DNA of 64,000 nt from Tissierellales bacterium (GTDB taxonomy: Bacteria; Bacillota; Clostridia; Tissierellales; Sedimentibacteraceae): NCBI GenBank assembly GCA_018433765.1, contig JAHDQO010000021.1, positions 203,049 to 267,048 on the forward strand, written 5' to 3'. A program made the position numbers and the translations under genes. Below, piece by piece: positions 26,254-35,218 of this stretch. A model generated the notes under the pieces. The model was not told where the DNA came from. It worked only from the letters and a program-made list of their open reading frames with translations, and made no database searches. Numbering within the stretch: the first letter of the stretch is position 1; each line of letters starts with the position of its first letter.

Positions 26254-27183
26254 TTATTTTGAGTATTGAGCTTTTATTCTTGGATCTAAATATCCATATA
26301 GTAAGTCAACAATCAAATTACATAAACTAAATATTGCTGCGAGAAAAATAACCCCTGCCATTACCACAGGAATATCTTTTGTTCCTATAGCATCAAACAT
26401 AAACGTTCCTACTCCTTGAATTGCAAATACTTTTTCTATTATCAAAGTACCACCTAATCCTCTAGCAAAAGACATCCCTACGACAGTAACTATAGGAATC
26501 AATGCATTTCTTAATGAATGTTTAAAAACTATTATTTTTTCATATACCCCTTTAGCCCTAGCAGTTCTTATATAATCTTGTCTAATTACTTCTAGCATAG
26601 ATGATCTAGTTAATCTAATTAAAGATGCTGCTTGACCTATAGCCATAATGCCTACTGGCATAATATATCCTTTCCAGCTTTCTAGTCCTGTAGATGGCAA
26701 AATTTCTAAATTTAACGAAAATAGAATTATCAGCATAAAACCTAACCAAAAAGTCGGTATAGAAGCTATAAGCAGTGCAAAAAACGTTGAAAAAACATCT
26801 AAGGCACTATATTGTTTTACTGCTGATAATATTCCTATAGGTATTCCTATAATAGTTCCAATAAGCAATGATAATATTACCAATTTTAATGTTGTTGGTA
26901 ATCTCACCATTAAATCATCAAAAACAGGTCTTTGGGTTCTATATGATACTCCAAAATCTCCTTTTAATATATCTATAATATAATTACCAAACTTTAAAGG
27001 TAGCGGGTCATAAAAACCAAACTCATCATTTAATTTATCTACAGCTTCTTGAGTTGCACCCTGCCCTAAAATCATTCTCCCCGGATCTCCCGGTGTAAGC
27101 GACATGATAAAAAATACTATTAATGTAATACCCAATAAAATTGGAATCATAAGTAGAATTCTTTTTATAACATATTTATACAT
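26254..27183 (-). CDS. dppB: peptide ABC transporter permease, DppB type
   Basis: A 309-residue permease starting MYKYVIKRILLMIPILLGITLIVFFIM, the usual DppB beginning, with SLTPGDPGRMILG near 35 and the EAA loop (DYIRTARAKGVYEKIIVFKHSLRNALIPI) near 200. I start at the ATG at 27183 behind GAGAGGATG rather than at 27252. The latter reads through an inverted-repeat element and has no domain homology. It forms the translocation channel with DppC. Confidence 0.88.
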   Translation of the reverse strand: MYKYVIKRILLMIPILLGITLIVFFIMSLTPGDPGRMILGQGATQEAVDKLNDEFGFYDPLPLKFGNYIIDILKGDFGVSYRTQRPVFDDLMVRLPTTLKLVILSLLIGTIIGIPIGILSAVKQYSALDVFSTFFALLIASIPTFWLGFMLIILFSLNLEILPSTGLESWKGYIMPVGIMAIGQAASLIRLTRSSMLEVIRQDYIRTARAKGVYEKIIVFKHSLRNALIPIVTVVGMSFARGLGGTLIIEKVFAIQGVGTFMFDAIGTKDIPVVMAGVIFLAAIFSLCNLIVDLLYGYLDPRIKAQYSK

Positions 27184-27212
27184 ATAATACATCCTCTCAA
27201 TACATAGTACTT

Positions 27213-27338
27213 GAGAGTCTTTTACAAGGCTCCCATGCTTATTGACAAACATTTACTTCTTAAAACTTCAAGCTGCCAAAATCTTTTTTTAGTTTATTGA
27301 CTTTGTCAATAAGCTGAGAGCCTTCGGTAAGGCTCTCT
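27213..27338. repeat. inverted-repeat element between dppA and dppB
   Basis: GCTTATTGACAAA at 27237-27249 is matched by its exact complement at 27302-27314, and each arm is flanked by a related hairpin-forming GAGAG(C/T)CTT...AAGGCTC sequence. The perfect stem GAGAGCC/GGCTCTC is at 27316-27337, and TTATTGAC-TTT-GTCAATAA at 27294-27312 is also self-complementary. In the mRNA it would form stable stems just after dppA, a position often used to keep more of the binding-protein mRNA than of the permease mRNA. The same ends occur in the element at 63861-64000. Confidence 0.7.
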
Positions 27339-27347
27339 ATGTTGTTG

Positions 27348-28880
27348 CTACCAGCTTAATTTATAAACATTAAATTGAACGAATAATTCTTCTACATTTT
27401 TTAACTGTTTGTTTGCTAAAAATATATCATCTCGCCAAAACAATGGTATTATCGGCACTTCATCATTTACAATTTTTTGTACTAATTCAGCTTTTGGATT
27501 TCTTTCTTTAGGATTTATAGAGCTGTTTAATACATGCAATGCCTCATCTAATTGTGTATTAGAATAATATGACAAATTATACATTTCTCCAGTTTCAAGC
27601 ATAGTAGAAACCTGTGATGCATCAGTTGTACTATTGTCAACAGCAAACCATCCCATTTCATGTTTACCATCTACCATATCTTGAATAAAAGCTGACGACT
27701 CTATGCTTTGTATACTTACGTCAATGTTAATTTCTTTCAAATTAGCTTGGACCATTTCTGCAATTTTATTAGAATATCCTTCAGTTATAAGTATTTGTAA
27801 TTTAAAACCATCTTCATAACCAGCTTCTTTCAAAAGTTCTTTAGCTTTATCAACATCATATTGTCTATATTCAATAGAATCACTATATCCTTCTGCATCT
27901 TTTCTTACAACCGAATCAACTACAGTAGCATATCCTTCAAGAGCTGATATGGCAACTGAATCCTTATCAATAGCATGTGCAATAGCTTGTCTTACTTTAA
28001 CATTATTAAGTGGTTCTTTATTTGTGTTTAACACTAAATAATTAAAATGAAAAGAAGGACTCTCATAAATTGATACTTTCTCTTTATCTATTGCAGGTAT
28101 ATCTGCTGCAGAAATATTGTCTGTAAAATCAACTTCTCCTGATTCAACTGCTATTGTTGCAGTTGTTGGCTCTGGTAAAAATCTAAATACAGCTTCTTTA
28201 ATTGGTGCAGCGCCCCAATGATAATCTTCAAATCTTTCTAATATTACTTTACTTCCTCGTTCCCACTCTTTTATAACATATGGTCCAGTTCCTACAGGAT
28301 TTTCATAAAAAGCTTCAGCACCTGCACTTTCTCTAGCATTTTTTGATATAATGCCAGCACCGTCTGGTCTACATAATTTTTCTAAAAAAATAACATATGG
28401 TTCTTTAAGCTTAATTTCAACTTTATATGGATCTAAAACTGTTATACTTTCCATTTTGTTTAAAGAACTTGTAAAAGGAGATTCTTTTGCTAAATCTAGT
28501 GAATATTTTACATCTTCAGCTGTTAACTCCGTTCCATCATGAAACTTAACACCTTCTTTTAAGTCAAATGTATATACTAATCCATCATCACTAATGTTCC
28601 AATCTGTAGCTAAATTTCCTACAATATTTCTATTTTCATCATATTGTACTAAACCATCAAACAATTGAAGTTCAACAGTATTTGAAAATCCATCTCCAGT
28701 TTGAGTAGGATCAAATCCTAATGGTTCTCCGCGAACACCAAGAACTACATCTTCTCTTTTTTGTTCTGCATTTTGCTCATTAACTGGTACTCCATTTTCT
28801 GTCTTTCCTCCGCAACCTGATAGCACTGAAAATAACATTGTTATTATCAGAAAATTAGCAAACATTTTCCTCATATTCAT
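27348..28880 (-). CDS. dppA: peptide ABC transporter substrate-binding lipoprotein, family 5
   Basis: A 510-residue extracytoplasmic solute-binding protein of family 5 (dipeptides, oligopeptides, nickel, heme). It has a signal peptide with the lipobox LSGC near residue 22, followed by a low-complexity linker. The signature YTFDLKEGVKFHDGTELTAEDVKYSLD lies near 110 and the KVRQAIAHAIDK block near 300. First gene of the operon, with AAGGAGGAG in front of the ATG. Ligand unknown; the hydrolases at the end of the operon suggest a modified or D-amino-acid-containing peptide. Confidence 0.9.
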   Translation of the reverse strand: MNMRKMFANFLIITMLFSVLSGCGGKTENGVPVNEQNAEQKREDVVLGVRGEPLGFDPTQTGDGFSNTVELQLFDGLVQYDENRNIVGNLATDWNISDDGLVYTFDLKEGVKFHDGTELTAEDVKYSLDLAKESPFTSSLNKMESITVLDPYKVEIKLKEPYVIFLEKLCRPDGAGIISKNARESAGAEAFYENPVGTGPYVIKEWERGSKVILERFEDYHWGAAPIKEAVFRFLPEPTTATIAVESGEVDFTDNISAADIPAIDKEKVSIYESPSFHFNYLVLNTNKEPLNNVKVRQAIAHAIDKDSVAISALEGYATVVDSVVRKDAEGYSDSIEYRQYDVDKAKELLKEAGYEDGFKLQILITEGYSNKIAEMVQANLKEINIDVSIQSIESSAFIQDMVDGKHEMGWFAVDNSTTDASQVSTMLETGEMYNLSYYSNTQLDEALHVLNSSINPKERNPKAELVQKIVNDEVPIIPLFWRDDIFLANKQLKNVEELFVQFNVYKLSW

Positions 28881-28896
28881 TTTTACTCCTCCTTGT

Positions 28897-28913
28897 TAAC
28901 TTATTTTAAGTTA
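28897..28913. promoter_or_regulatory. palindromic operator candidate upstream of dppA
   Basis: TAACTTA-TTT-TAAGTTA is a perfect 7-bp dyad, located between the proposed -10 and the ribosome binding site of dppA. The position suits a repressor site. Confidence 0.5.
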
Positions 28914-28923
28914 TGTTAATTAT

Positions 28924-28952
28924 ATATTAACATATTTGACGTTGAATCTCAA
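28924..28952 (-). promoter_or_regulatory. candidate sigma-A promoter of the first peptide-transport operon
   Basis: TTGAGA, 17 bases, TAATAT on the minus strand, about 45 bases upstream of the dppA start. Confidence 0.5.
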
Positions 28953-29061
28953 GTGTTTTTTAAGTTCGACTTTACTTAATTTAAACTAATACATATTGAA
29001 TCAACAATATTTTAAATAGTTATATATCTGTTAAGTATGTTTTAACTTTGTTGGCAAAAAC

Positions 29062-30990
29062 TTATATTTTGCTAGACTGTCCTGATATAGTTATGCTTTC
29101 AATAAAATAATCATATTCTATATTTTTTTTAACATCCATATCCACATAAACTGATGTATTTAAATTAATACTATTATTCAAAAGATTATATTCTTCTTTA
29201 TTCTTTTCTTTTCTATATATTTTATAATGAAGAAAATCTTTTTCTTTTGCTGACTGCCATTTCAAGAAAATTTGCCTGTTACCATTTGCTCCTATTTCTT
29301 CTTCTTGCTTTATAATTATAGGTTTATTAGGTTTATTACAGGTTTTAGGCATAAGCATTATTAATGAAACTCCATGATGTGGTATATTTGTCTCCACTAT
29401 TAATTTTTTACCATCAATGAATATATCCTCTATAGGTTCATATATTTCTAGATTTTCATTAGCTCTTAATTGTTTTATTTGTTCTATGCTTGGTTTTTTA
29501 GGTTTACCCATCTGTTCCCAACAATTGTATGAACTGCTGTGTGTCTTATCTATTCTATAATGAACCTTTTTATATTCTCCTTTAAATGGTAAGTTTTCTA
29601 TATCCAGTATAAACTTAAGTGGATTTCTTCCTCCCTCTTCTACACTATCTTCAAAGTTCCAAATCATTACTGCCATGGATTCTTCATCAAAGGTAGGTAA
29701 AACTCCATATTTAAATCCAAATCCATAATCAAATTTTTCTTTTACACTACACTTAGGTATTACCCTTTTGTTCCTAAGCTTTGATAATAATACATAGGCA
29801 TTGAATGCTGGTTTTTTTATTAAATCTGCTGATGGATATTCATATAACGGTGTTAACTGTGATCTATTGCCGCTAAATAATGATTTTTCCCACTGGAGAT
29901 GGCAGTTATCACTATCTACAACAGTTAAGTTCATTTTCCATCTGTCAACAGACCTTGAATAGTATGCATCAACCATCTTACAAACAAAGCCAGGAAAATA
30001 GTGCGTATTTCTAAAATTCATCCAGCTTAATTCATCTGTACCTATATCACCGCACCAAACTATATCAGATTCATCATTTAAAATTTCAATATTTTTATAT
30101 TCAGGATATTTATATATAATATTTTTAAATTTATCCAACGTATCAAACAAATATAAATCCATGGAAGGTGAACCATGTTCTACGCCGCCAGCTTTGCAGT
30201 GAATAGAAATAAAATCTAATCTCGTTCCCCACTTTCCTGTTGCGTAATTTACTCCTTTACTGCAGTGTTCCAAAAATTTAGGTAAAAAGATCATACCAGT
30301 TGGCAGCTGCTTTACAGCCGGACCTCCAACTTTTAGTTTTTTATTGATAGATAATACTCCATCTACCATGTAATCATACAATGCTAAAAAAGCACTTATA
30401 TCTGATTTATCTTCTCTCCAAATAGGATATCCATCTGGTTCATTCCAAATCTCAAAATACCATGTTTCTATTTCCCCATCACCATATCTATCTTGTAAAT
30501 GTTTGACAAATTCTCTTATTATTGTTCTCCACTCATTATAATCATGAGGTATATTGTGTCTAATTCCATCTTTTCTAATTACAGAAGGGATATATACTGT
30601 TTCTACAATAGGCTTAAACCCGTGTTCTAGTATAATGTCATAAACTTTATCTACTACTTCCCAATCATATTCTAATTGTCCATTGTCATTTCTTTTTACT
30701 ACAATATCGGGCTTTTCTTTATATTTATCTAAAAATAACCCTATTGGATTATCATTAGGATCACCATGTTTAAAATAATAATCTCCTTCACCATGACAGG
30801 TTAAAATATTATGAAGTCTCATATACTTTTTATCATTTAAATCACTTGAATATGATGAAAGATAATCGTACATCCTAACAAAATTTTTCATATAAGTGAA
30901 ATCAGTATTTGCGTATCCAAATGATAGAAAATTAGTGAACATTTCTTTAACATCTTTTGAAAAATTTATTTTAACAGGTATTTGTCTCAT
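29062..30990 (-). CDS. GH39-like glycoside hydrolase with C-terminal FN3-like domain (copy B)
   Basis: A 642-residue cytoplasmic glycosidase resembling GH39 beta-xylosidases. The acid/base glutamate is in WYFEIWNEPDG (Glu184), and the likely nucleophile is in IEILNDESDIVW (Glu307). A beta-sandwich region follows the barrel, and the last 80 residues (NGNRQIFLKWQSAKEKDFLHYKIYRKEK) look like fibronectin type III. There is no signal peptide, so the substrate must be imported. It is about 80 percent identical by eye to the copy at 33263 and lies in the same operon. Specificity is unknown; the regulatory link to glucuronate genes hints at a uronic-acid glycoside. Confidence 0.83.
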   Translation of the reverse strand: MRQIPVKINFSKDVKEMFTNFLSFGYANTDFTYMKNFVRMYDYLSSYSSDLNDKKYMRLHNILTCHGEGDYYFKHGDPNDNPIGLFLDKYKEKPDIVVKRNDNGQLEYDWEVVDKVYDIILEHGFKPIVETVYIPSVIRKDGIRHNIPHDYNEWRTIIREFVKHLQDRYGDGEIETWYFEIWNEPDGYPIWREDKSDISAFLALYDYMVDGVLSINKKLKVGGPAVKQLPTGMIFLPKFLEHCSKGVNYATGKWGTRLDFISIHCKAGGVEHGSPSMDLYLFDTLDKFKNIIYKYPEYKNIEILNDESDIVWCGDIGTDELSWMNFRNTHYFPGFVCKMVDAYYSRSVDRWKMNLTVVDSDNCHLQWEKSLFSGNRSQLTPLYEYPSADLIKKPAFNAYVLLSKLRNKRVIPKCSVKEKFDYGFGFKYGVLPTFDEESMAVMIWNFEDSVEEGGRNPLKFILDIENLPFKGEYKKVHYRIDKTHSSSYNCWEQMGKPKKPSIEQIKQLRANENLEIYEPIEDIFIDGKKLIVETNIPHHGVSLIMLMPKTCNKPNKPIIIKQEEEIGANGNRQIFLKWQSAKEKDFLHYKIYRKEKNKEEYNLLNNSINLNTSVYVDMDVKKNIEYDYFIESITISGQSSKI

Positions 30991-31008
30991 TGCAACTCCT
31001 TTAGCTTT

Positions 31009-31824
31009 TTAATTATCTAAAACCATTACTTCATACGGACAAGTTTGTTTATAATATTTAACTTCAATATTTTTATACTGTTCATCTAAATAATCTGCCA
31101 TTTTTTCTATTGCCCATTCTTCTGCAACATTGTGATTTATTGATATAGTAGAAATACCTATTTCTTCAGTTAAAACTCCATACCTTACATGTAAGTAATA
31201 ATCATCTGTTATAATCCCTACGTCTGCTCCTAGCTCTTTCATTTTTATAGTATCTACAGAAACGCCTGTACCAGTAGCAACTTTAGAAACTATTTTATTT
31301 TTATCTCCGCACAAAAGAACACCATTCTGCTTTAACCCTTTAATTTTTATTAATATAGTTTTAGCTAGTTCTTCTAAAGTTATAGGTTTTATTTCTGTCA
31401 CATAATAAGGATAATTATCAGCTATTATTTTACCTTCTGGAAGAAGACTATCTCTCCATGTATCTCTAACTCCTAATTTTTTTATCCTATCCCATAAGTC
31501 ATGGCATCTATAAATAACTATATTATTGTTATTTATGAATTCAAATTTTTCTTTTTCTTGTTCTAAAGAGAAATTAAATTCAGTTTTATTTGAATCATTT
31601 TGTGTTAAAGCTGCTATAGATTCATGACATACTATAAAATTACACCCTTCTTCATAAGCTTTAACTATATCTTTATATTTAGGTTTCCACATAACTGCAA
31701 TTTTGTTTATAACAGTATTTTTGTCTCCTGCTTTAAATCCATCAGTAGTACGTTCCTTTACATCCCACTTCCATAAACTATTAAGATGTTCTTCTATATC
31801 CATACATCTAATTTTTTCTGTCAA
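31009..31824 (-). CDS. Nif3-like dinuclear metal centre protein
   Basis: About 271 residues of the NIF3/YbgI family. Likely metal ligands are FIVCHESIAAL near 70, VIYRCHDLWDR near 115 and the C-terminal HNVAEEWAIEKMADYL (His and Glu). The family binds two metal ions, but its reaction is unsettled. The frame overlaps the preceding serine hydrolase gene. A TTG at 31824 lies behind AAGGAGG, and an ATG at 31803 is the other choice. It lies between a beta-lactamase-like hydrolase and a GH39 gene, an unusual setting that suggests a specialised hydrolase role. Confidence 0.77.
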   Translation of the reverse strand: MTEKIRCMDIEEHLNSLWKWDVKERTTDGFKAGDKNTVINKIAVMWKPKYKDIVKAYEEGCNFIVCHESIAALTQNDSNKTEFNFSLEQEKEKFEFINNNNIVIYRCHDLWDRIKKLGVRDTWRDSLLPEGKIIADNYPYYVTEIKPITLEELAKTILIKIKGLKQNGVLLCGDKNKIVSKVATGTGVSVDTIKMKELGADVGIITDDYYLHVRYGVLTEEIGISTISINHNVAEEWAIEKMADYLDEQYKNIEVKYYKQTCPYEVMVLDN

Positions 31825-33238
31825 AGTATAATATTCCTCCTTCTGATTCTGGAAGTTCCCATACAAGTTTATTTATTTCACCATTAAAATTATCCTCAAA
31901 TTTAACTCTCATATAAATATCTGCTTCGTCAAAATATAAAACAAAAGTATTATAATGATAATGCTTCAATTCAAATTCAAATGGATGATAGCATAAGAAT
32001 AGTTTTCCAGATTTATTTATAATCTTTAATTCACCATAACCTTTTTCAGTATAAGTTCCTACAAAATCATCTAAATCTCTGCTGTTAGTATTTTTAACAG
32101 CCTTATTTAGCAGCATTTCATTATAGCTATTGGATTTTTTACTTGCTTTACTCATTAAATCATTAAATCTATTAGTCCAGTTAATTTCTTCTAAATTAAG
32201 CATCTTGTCAATAATTGCATTAGCCAGTACATAAGTTAATGTAGTGTGATCCATATTAGTTAATGTTATAATTCCTAAATTTTCTTCAGGTATCATAGTA
32301 ACGAGTGATGTCCATCCATATCCATTGCCGCCATGACTTACCATTCTGTAACCTCTATAATCATCTATAAACCATCCTAATCCATAGTGAGAAGTACCAA
32401 ATTCTTTAAAACTAGTAAAAGGTAATATATTTGAAATAGCATGAGGTGAATGCAGTTGCTTAATATTTTCTTCTGATACTATCTGCTCGCCTTTAAAATT
32501 ACCTTTGTTTAACATCATCATTGTATAATTAGCCATGTCTATTATTGAGCATTTTAACCTACCTGCTGGTGCAGATGCTTTGTGCAATTCTGTTTTATAA
32601 TCAATTTTGTATAGTTTTTCATTTCTATATCCATATGGAGTCATATGATCAGAATCGTTAAGCATATCATCTAACTCTATTACACTTCTATTCATTTCTA
32701 ATGGATTTAATAGTTTCTCAAAAACCATAGTTTCCCATTCTTTTCCCCATACTTTATCAGGTATGTAGCCTAAAGTAGCAAATACTTGATTTTGATATCT
32801 AGCTTCTTCCCTAAAGCCAGCATATATTTTTAAGTGTTTAATCCTTTTTACAAATTCATCTCTTTCACCTAGAAAATTAAATCCCATTAAGTCATGTCTC
32901 ATCATTCCAGTTCTATGACTTCCTAAGTCTTTTAAAGTAACTATCCTATTTAAGTCTTTATCATTCAATTCAAACTCAGGCATTATTTCAGATACTTTGG
33001 TATCCCAAGTAAGACCTTTCTCCTGCAACGCTATTGAAGCAAGTGCAGATGTAAATGATTTAGTTATTGATGCTATAGGAAATATTGTGTCAGTAGTAAC
33101 CTCTAATTTATCTTCAACATTTCGTAATCCATGTCCCTGTGCATAAATTATTTCATTATCTTTTATTACTGCAACTGCAGCTCCTGGAACATGCATTTCA
33201 TTCATTGCATTATCAATTAAATTTCTTAACCAATTCAT
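31808..33238 (-). CDS. beta-lactamase-fold serine hydrolase (copy B)
   Basis: A 476-residue class C beta-lactamase-like/D-peptidase-like hydrolase. The Ser-x-x-Lys motif is SITKS near 60, a Tyr-x-Asn appears in EEARYQNQVFATL near 150, and the KTG-equivalent is HGGNGYG near 310. A C-terminal lipocalin-like domain of about 100 residues follows. There is no signal peptide. Relatives are D-aminopeptidases, esterases and carboxypeptidases. The ATG at 33238 follows GTGGAGG. It is the second such gene in a duplicated hydrolase-GH39 module. Confidence 0.84.
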   Translation of the reverse strand: MNWLRNLIDNAMNEMHVPGAAVAVIKDNEIIYAQGHGLRNVEDKLEVTTDTIFPIASITKSFTSALASIALQEKGLTWDTKVSEIMPEFELNDKDLNRIVTLKDLGSHRTGMMRHDLMGFNFLGERDEFVKRIKHLKIYAGFREEARYQNQVFATLGYIPDKVWGKEWETMVFEKLLNPLEMNRSVIELDDMLNDSDHMTPYGYRNEKLYKIDYKTELHKASAPAGRLKCSIIDMANYTMMMLNKGNFKGEQIVSEENIKQLHSPHAISNILPFTSFKEFGTSHYGLGWFIDDYRGYRMVSHGGNGYGWTSLVTMIPEENLGIITLTNMDHTTLTYVLANAIIDKMLNLEEINWTNRFNDLMSKASKKSNSYNEMLLNKAVKNTNSRDLDDFVGTYTEKGYGELKIINKSGKLFLCYHPFEFELKHYHYNTFVLYFDEADIYMRVKFEDNFNGEINKLVWELPESEGGILYFDRKN

Positions 33239-33262
33239 TAACTTAACCTCCACTTTTTATAT

Positions 33263-35179
33263 TTAGTCACTGCATACTTTAGACATGTTTACAGTTTTAA
33301 CTAAATAATCATATTTAATATTTTCTTCAACATCCATATCCACATATACTGCTGTATTTAGATTGATATTGTCACAAATTAATTTGTATTCTTCTTCTTC
33401 TTTTTCTTTTCTGTACAATTTATAATGTAGAAAATCTTTTTCTTCTGCTGGCTTCCATTTTAAGAAGATTTGTCTATTACCGTTTGCTCCTATTTCTTCT
33501 TCTTGTTTTATAATTACAGGTCTATTAGGTTTATTATCATTTTTAGGTGCAAACATTATTAATGAAATACCATGATGAGGAACATCTACTTCTATTACTA
33601 ATTTTCCATCAATAGATATATCCTTTATAGGTTCATATATTTCAAGATTTTCATTAGCTCTTAACTCTTTTATTTGTTCTATACTTGGTTTTTTAGGTTT
33701 ACCCATTTGTTTCCAACAATCGTATGAACTGCTGTGTGTCTTATCTATTCGATAATGTACCTTTTTATATTCTCCTTTAAATGGTATGTTCTCTACATCT
33801 AATATAAACTTAAGCGGGTCTCTACCCCCTTCTTCTACGCTATCCTCAAAGTTCCAAACCATTAATGCAATAGATTCATCATCAAATGTAGGTAAAACTC
33901 CATATTTAAATCCAAATCCATAATCATATTTTTCTTTTACATGACACTTAGGTATTGCCCTTTTACTCCTAAGCTTTGATAATAATACGTAAGCATTGAA
34001 AGCTGGTTTTTTTATCAAATCTGTTGATGGATATTCAAATAATGGTGTTAATTGAGATCTATTGCCGCTAAACAAAGATTTTTCCCATTGAATATGGCAG
34101 TTATCACTATCTACTATCGTTACATTCATTCCTAATTTATCTATTAATCTTTCGTGATATGCATCCACCATTTTACATACAAATCCGGGAAAATAATGAG
34201 TATTTCTAAAGTTCATCCAGCTCAAATCATCTGTTCCTACATCACCAGACCAAACTATATCTGACTCATCATTAAAAATTTCAATATCTTTATATTCTGA
34301 ATATTTAAATATAATATTTTTGAATTTTTCCATAGAATCAAACATATATAAATCCATTGACGGCGAATTATGTTCTACTCCTCCACCTTTACAATGAACA
34401 GATATAAAGTCTAATCTTGTACCCCACTTACCTGTTGCATAATTAACACCTCTACTACAGTGTTCTAAGAATTTTGGCAGAAAATACATTCCCGATTCCA
34501 ATTGTCTTAAAGCTGGTCCTCCAACCTTCAGTTTATTATTAATTGATAAAACTCCATCAACCATATAATCATACAAGGCAAAGAAACTGCTCAAGTCTGC
34601 ATCTTCTTCCTGCCATAATGGTATACCATCTGGTTCATTCCAAACTTCAAAATACCATTTTTCAATTTCTTCTTTACCATATCTATTTTGCAAATGTGTT
34701 ACAAATTCTTTTAGAACTAATCTCCATTCGCTATAGTCTTCTGGTATATAGAGATGTGTATTTTTTCTTCTTATTACTGTAGGCATAAATATAGTCTCTA
34801 CGATAGGTATGAACCCATGTTCAAGCATAATATCATATACTCTGTCAACTATTACCCAGTTGTATTTAAGCTTTCCGTTTTTATCTCTACTAACTACTAC
34901 ATCTTGAAAGCTATCTTCTCTCTCATCTCTGTGATCTCTAGTATTGCCATAAGTTTTACCTTCAACTCTAAAAAAATAATCTCCTCTACCATGACATGTT
35001 AAGATATTGTGTACTCTCATATATTTCTTTCCATTATGATAAGATGATAGGTAATCATACATTTTCTTAGTTGGCTCAGTATAGGTATAATCAGAGTTTG
35101 CATACCCAAATGCAATAAAGTTATCAATATTTATGCTTTTATAGTCATATAGATTAATTTTAACTGGTATTTTTTTCAT
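33263..35179 (-). CDS. GH39-like glycoside hydrolase with C-terminal FN3-like domain (copy A)
   Basis: A 638-residue paralog of the gene at 29062, with the same domain order: GH39 barrel, beta-sandwich, FN3-like end. Acid/base in WYFEVWNEPDG and nucleophile in IEIFNDESDIVW are conserved. The two differ mostly in a loop near residues 70-90 (VEGKTYGNTRDHRDERED here), which may alter the substrate pocket. No signal peptide. The ATG at 35179 follows AAAGGAATG. It is cotranscribed with hydrolase copy A upstream and copy B downstream. Confidence 0.83.
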   Translation of the reverse strand: MKKIPVKINLYDYKSINIDNFIAFGYANSDYTYTEPTKKMYDYLSSYHNGKKYMRVHNILTCHGRGDYFFRVEGKTYGNTRDHRDEREDSFQDVVVSRDKNGKLKYNWVIVDRVYDIMLEHGFIPIVETIFMPTVIRRKNTHLYIPEDYSEWRLVLKEFVTHLQNRYGKEEIEKWYFEVWNEPDGIPLWQEEDADLSSFFALYDYMVDGVLSINNKLKVGGPALRQLESGMYFLPKFLEHCSRGVNYATGKWGTRLDFISVHCKGGGVEHNSPSMDLYMFDSMEKFKNIIFKYSEYKDIEIFNDESDIVWSGDVGTDDLSWMNFRNTHYFPGFVCKMVDAYHERLIDKLGMNVTIVDSDNCHIQWEKSLFSGNRSQLTPLFEYPSTDLIKKPAFNAYVLLSKLRSKRAIPKCHVKEKYDYGFGFKYGVLPTFDDESIALMVWNFEDSVEEGGRDPLKFILDVENIPFKGEYKKVHYRIDKTHSSSYDCWKQMGKPKKPSIEQIKELRANENLEIYEPIKDISIDGKLVIEVDVPHHGISLIMFAPKNDNKPNRPVIIKQEEEIGANGNRQIFLKWKPAEEKDFLHYKLYRKEKEEEEYKLICDNINLNTAVYVDMDVEENIKYDYLVKTVNMSKVCSD

Positions 35180-35218
35180 ACAACCATTCCTTTCACTCTG
35201 CATTAAGCAAGGTTTATA

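Noticed and set aside
27183..27252. N-terminal extension of the first DppB-type permease to 27252
   Set aside because: The extra residues are encoded by the inverted-repeat element, and a proper ribosome binding site and family start occur at 27183.
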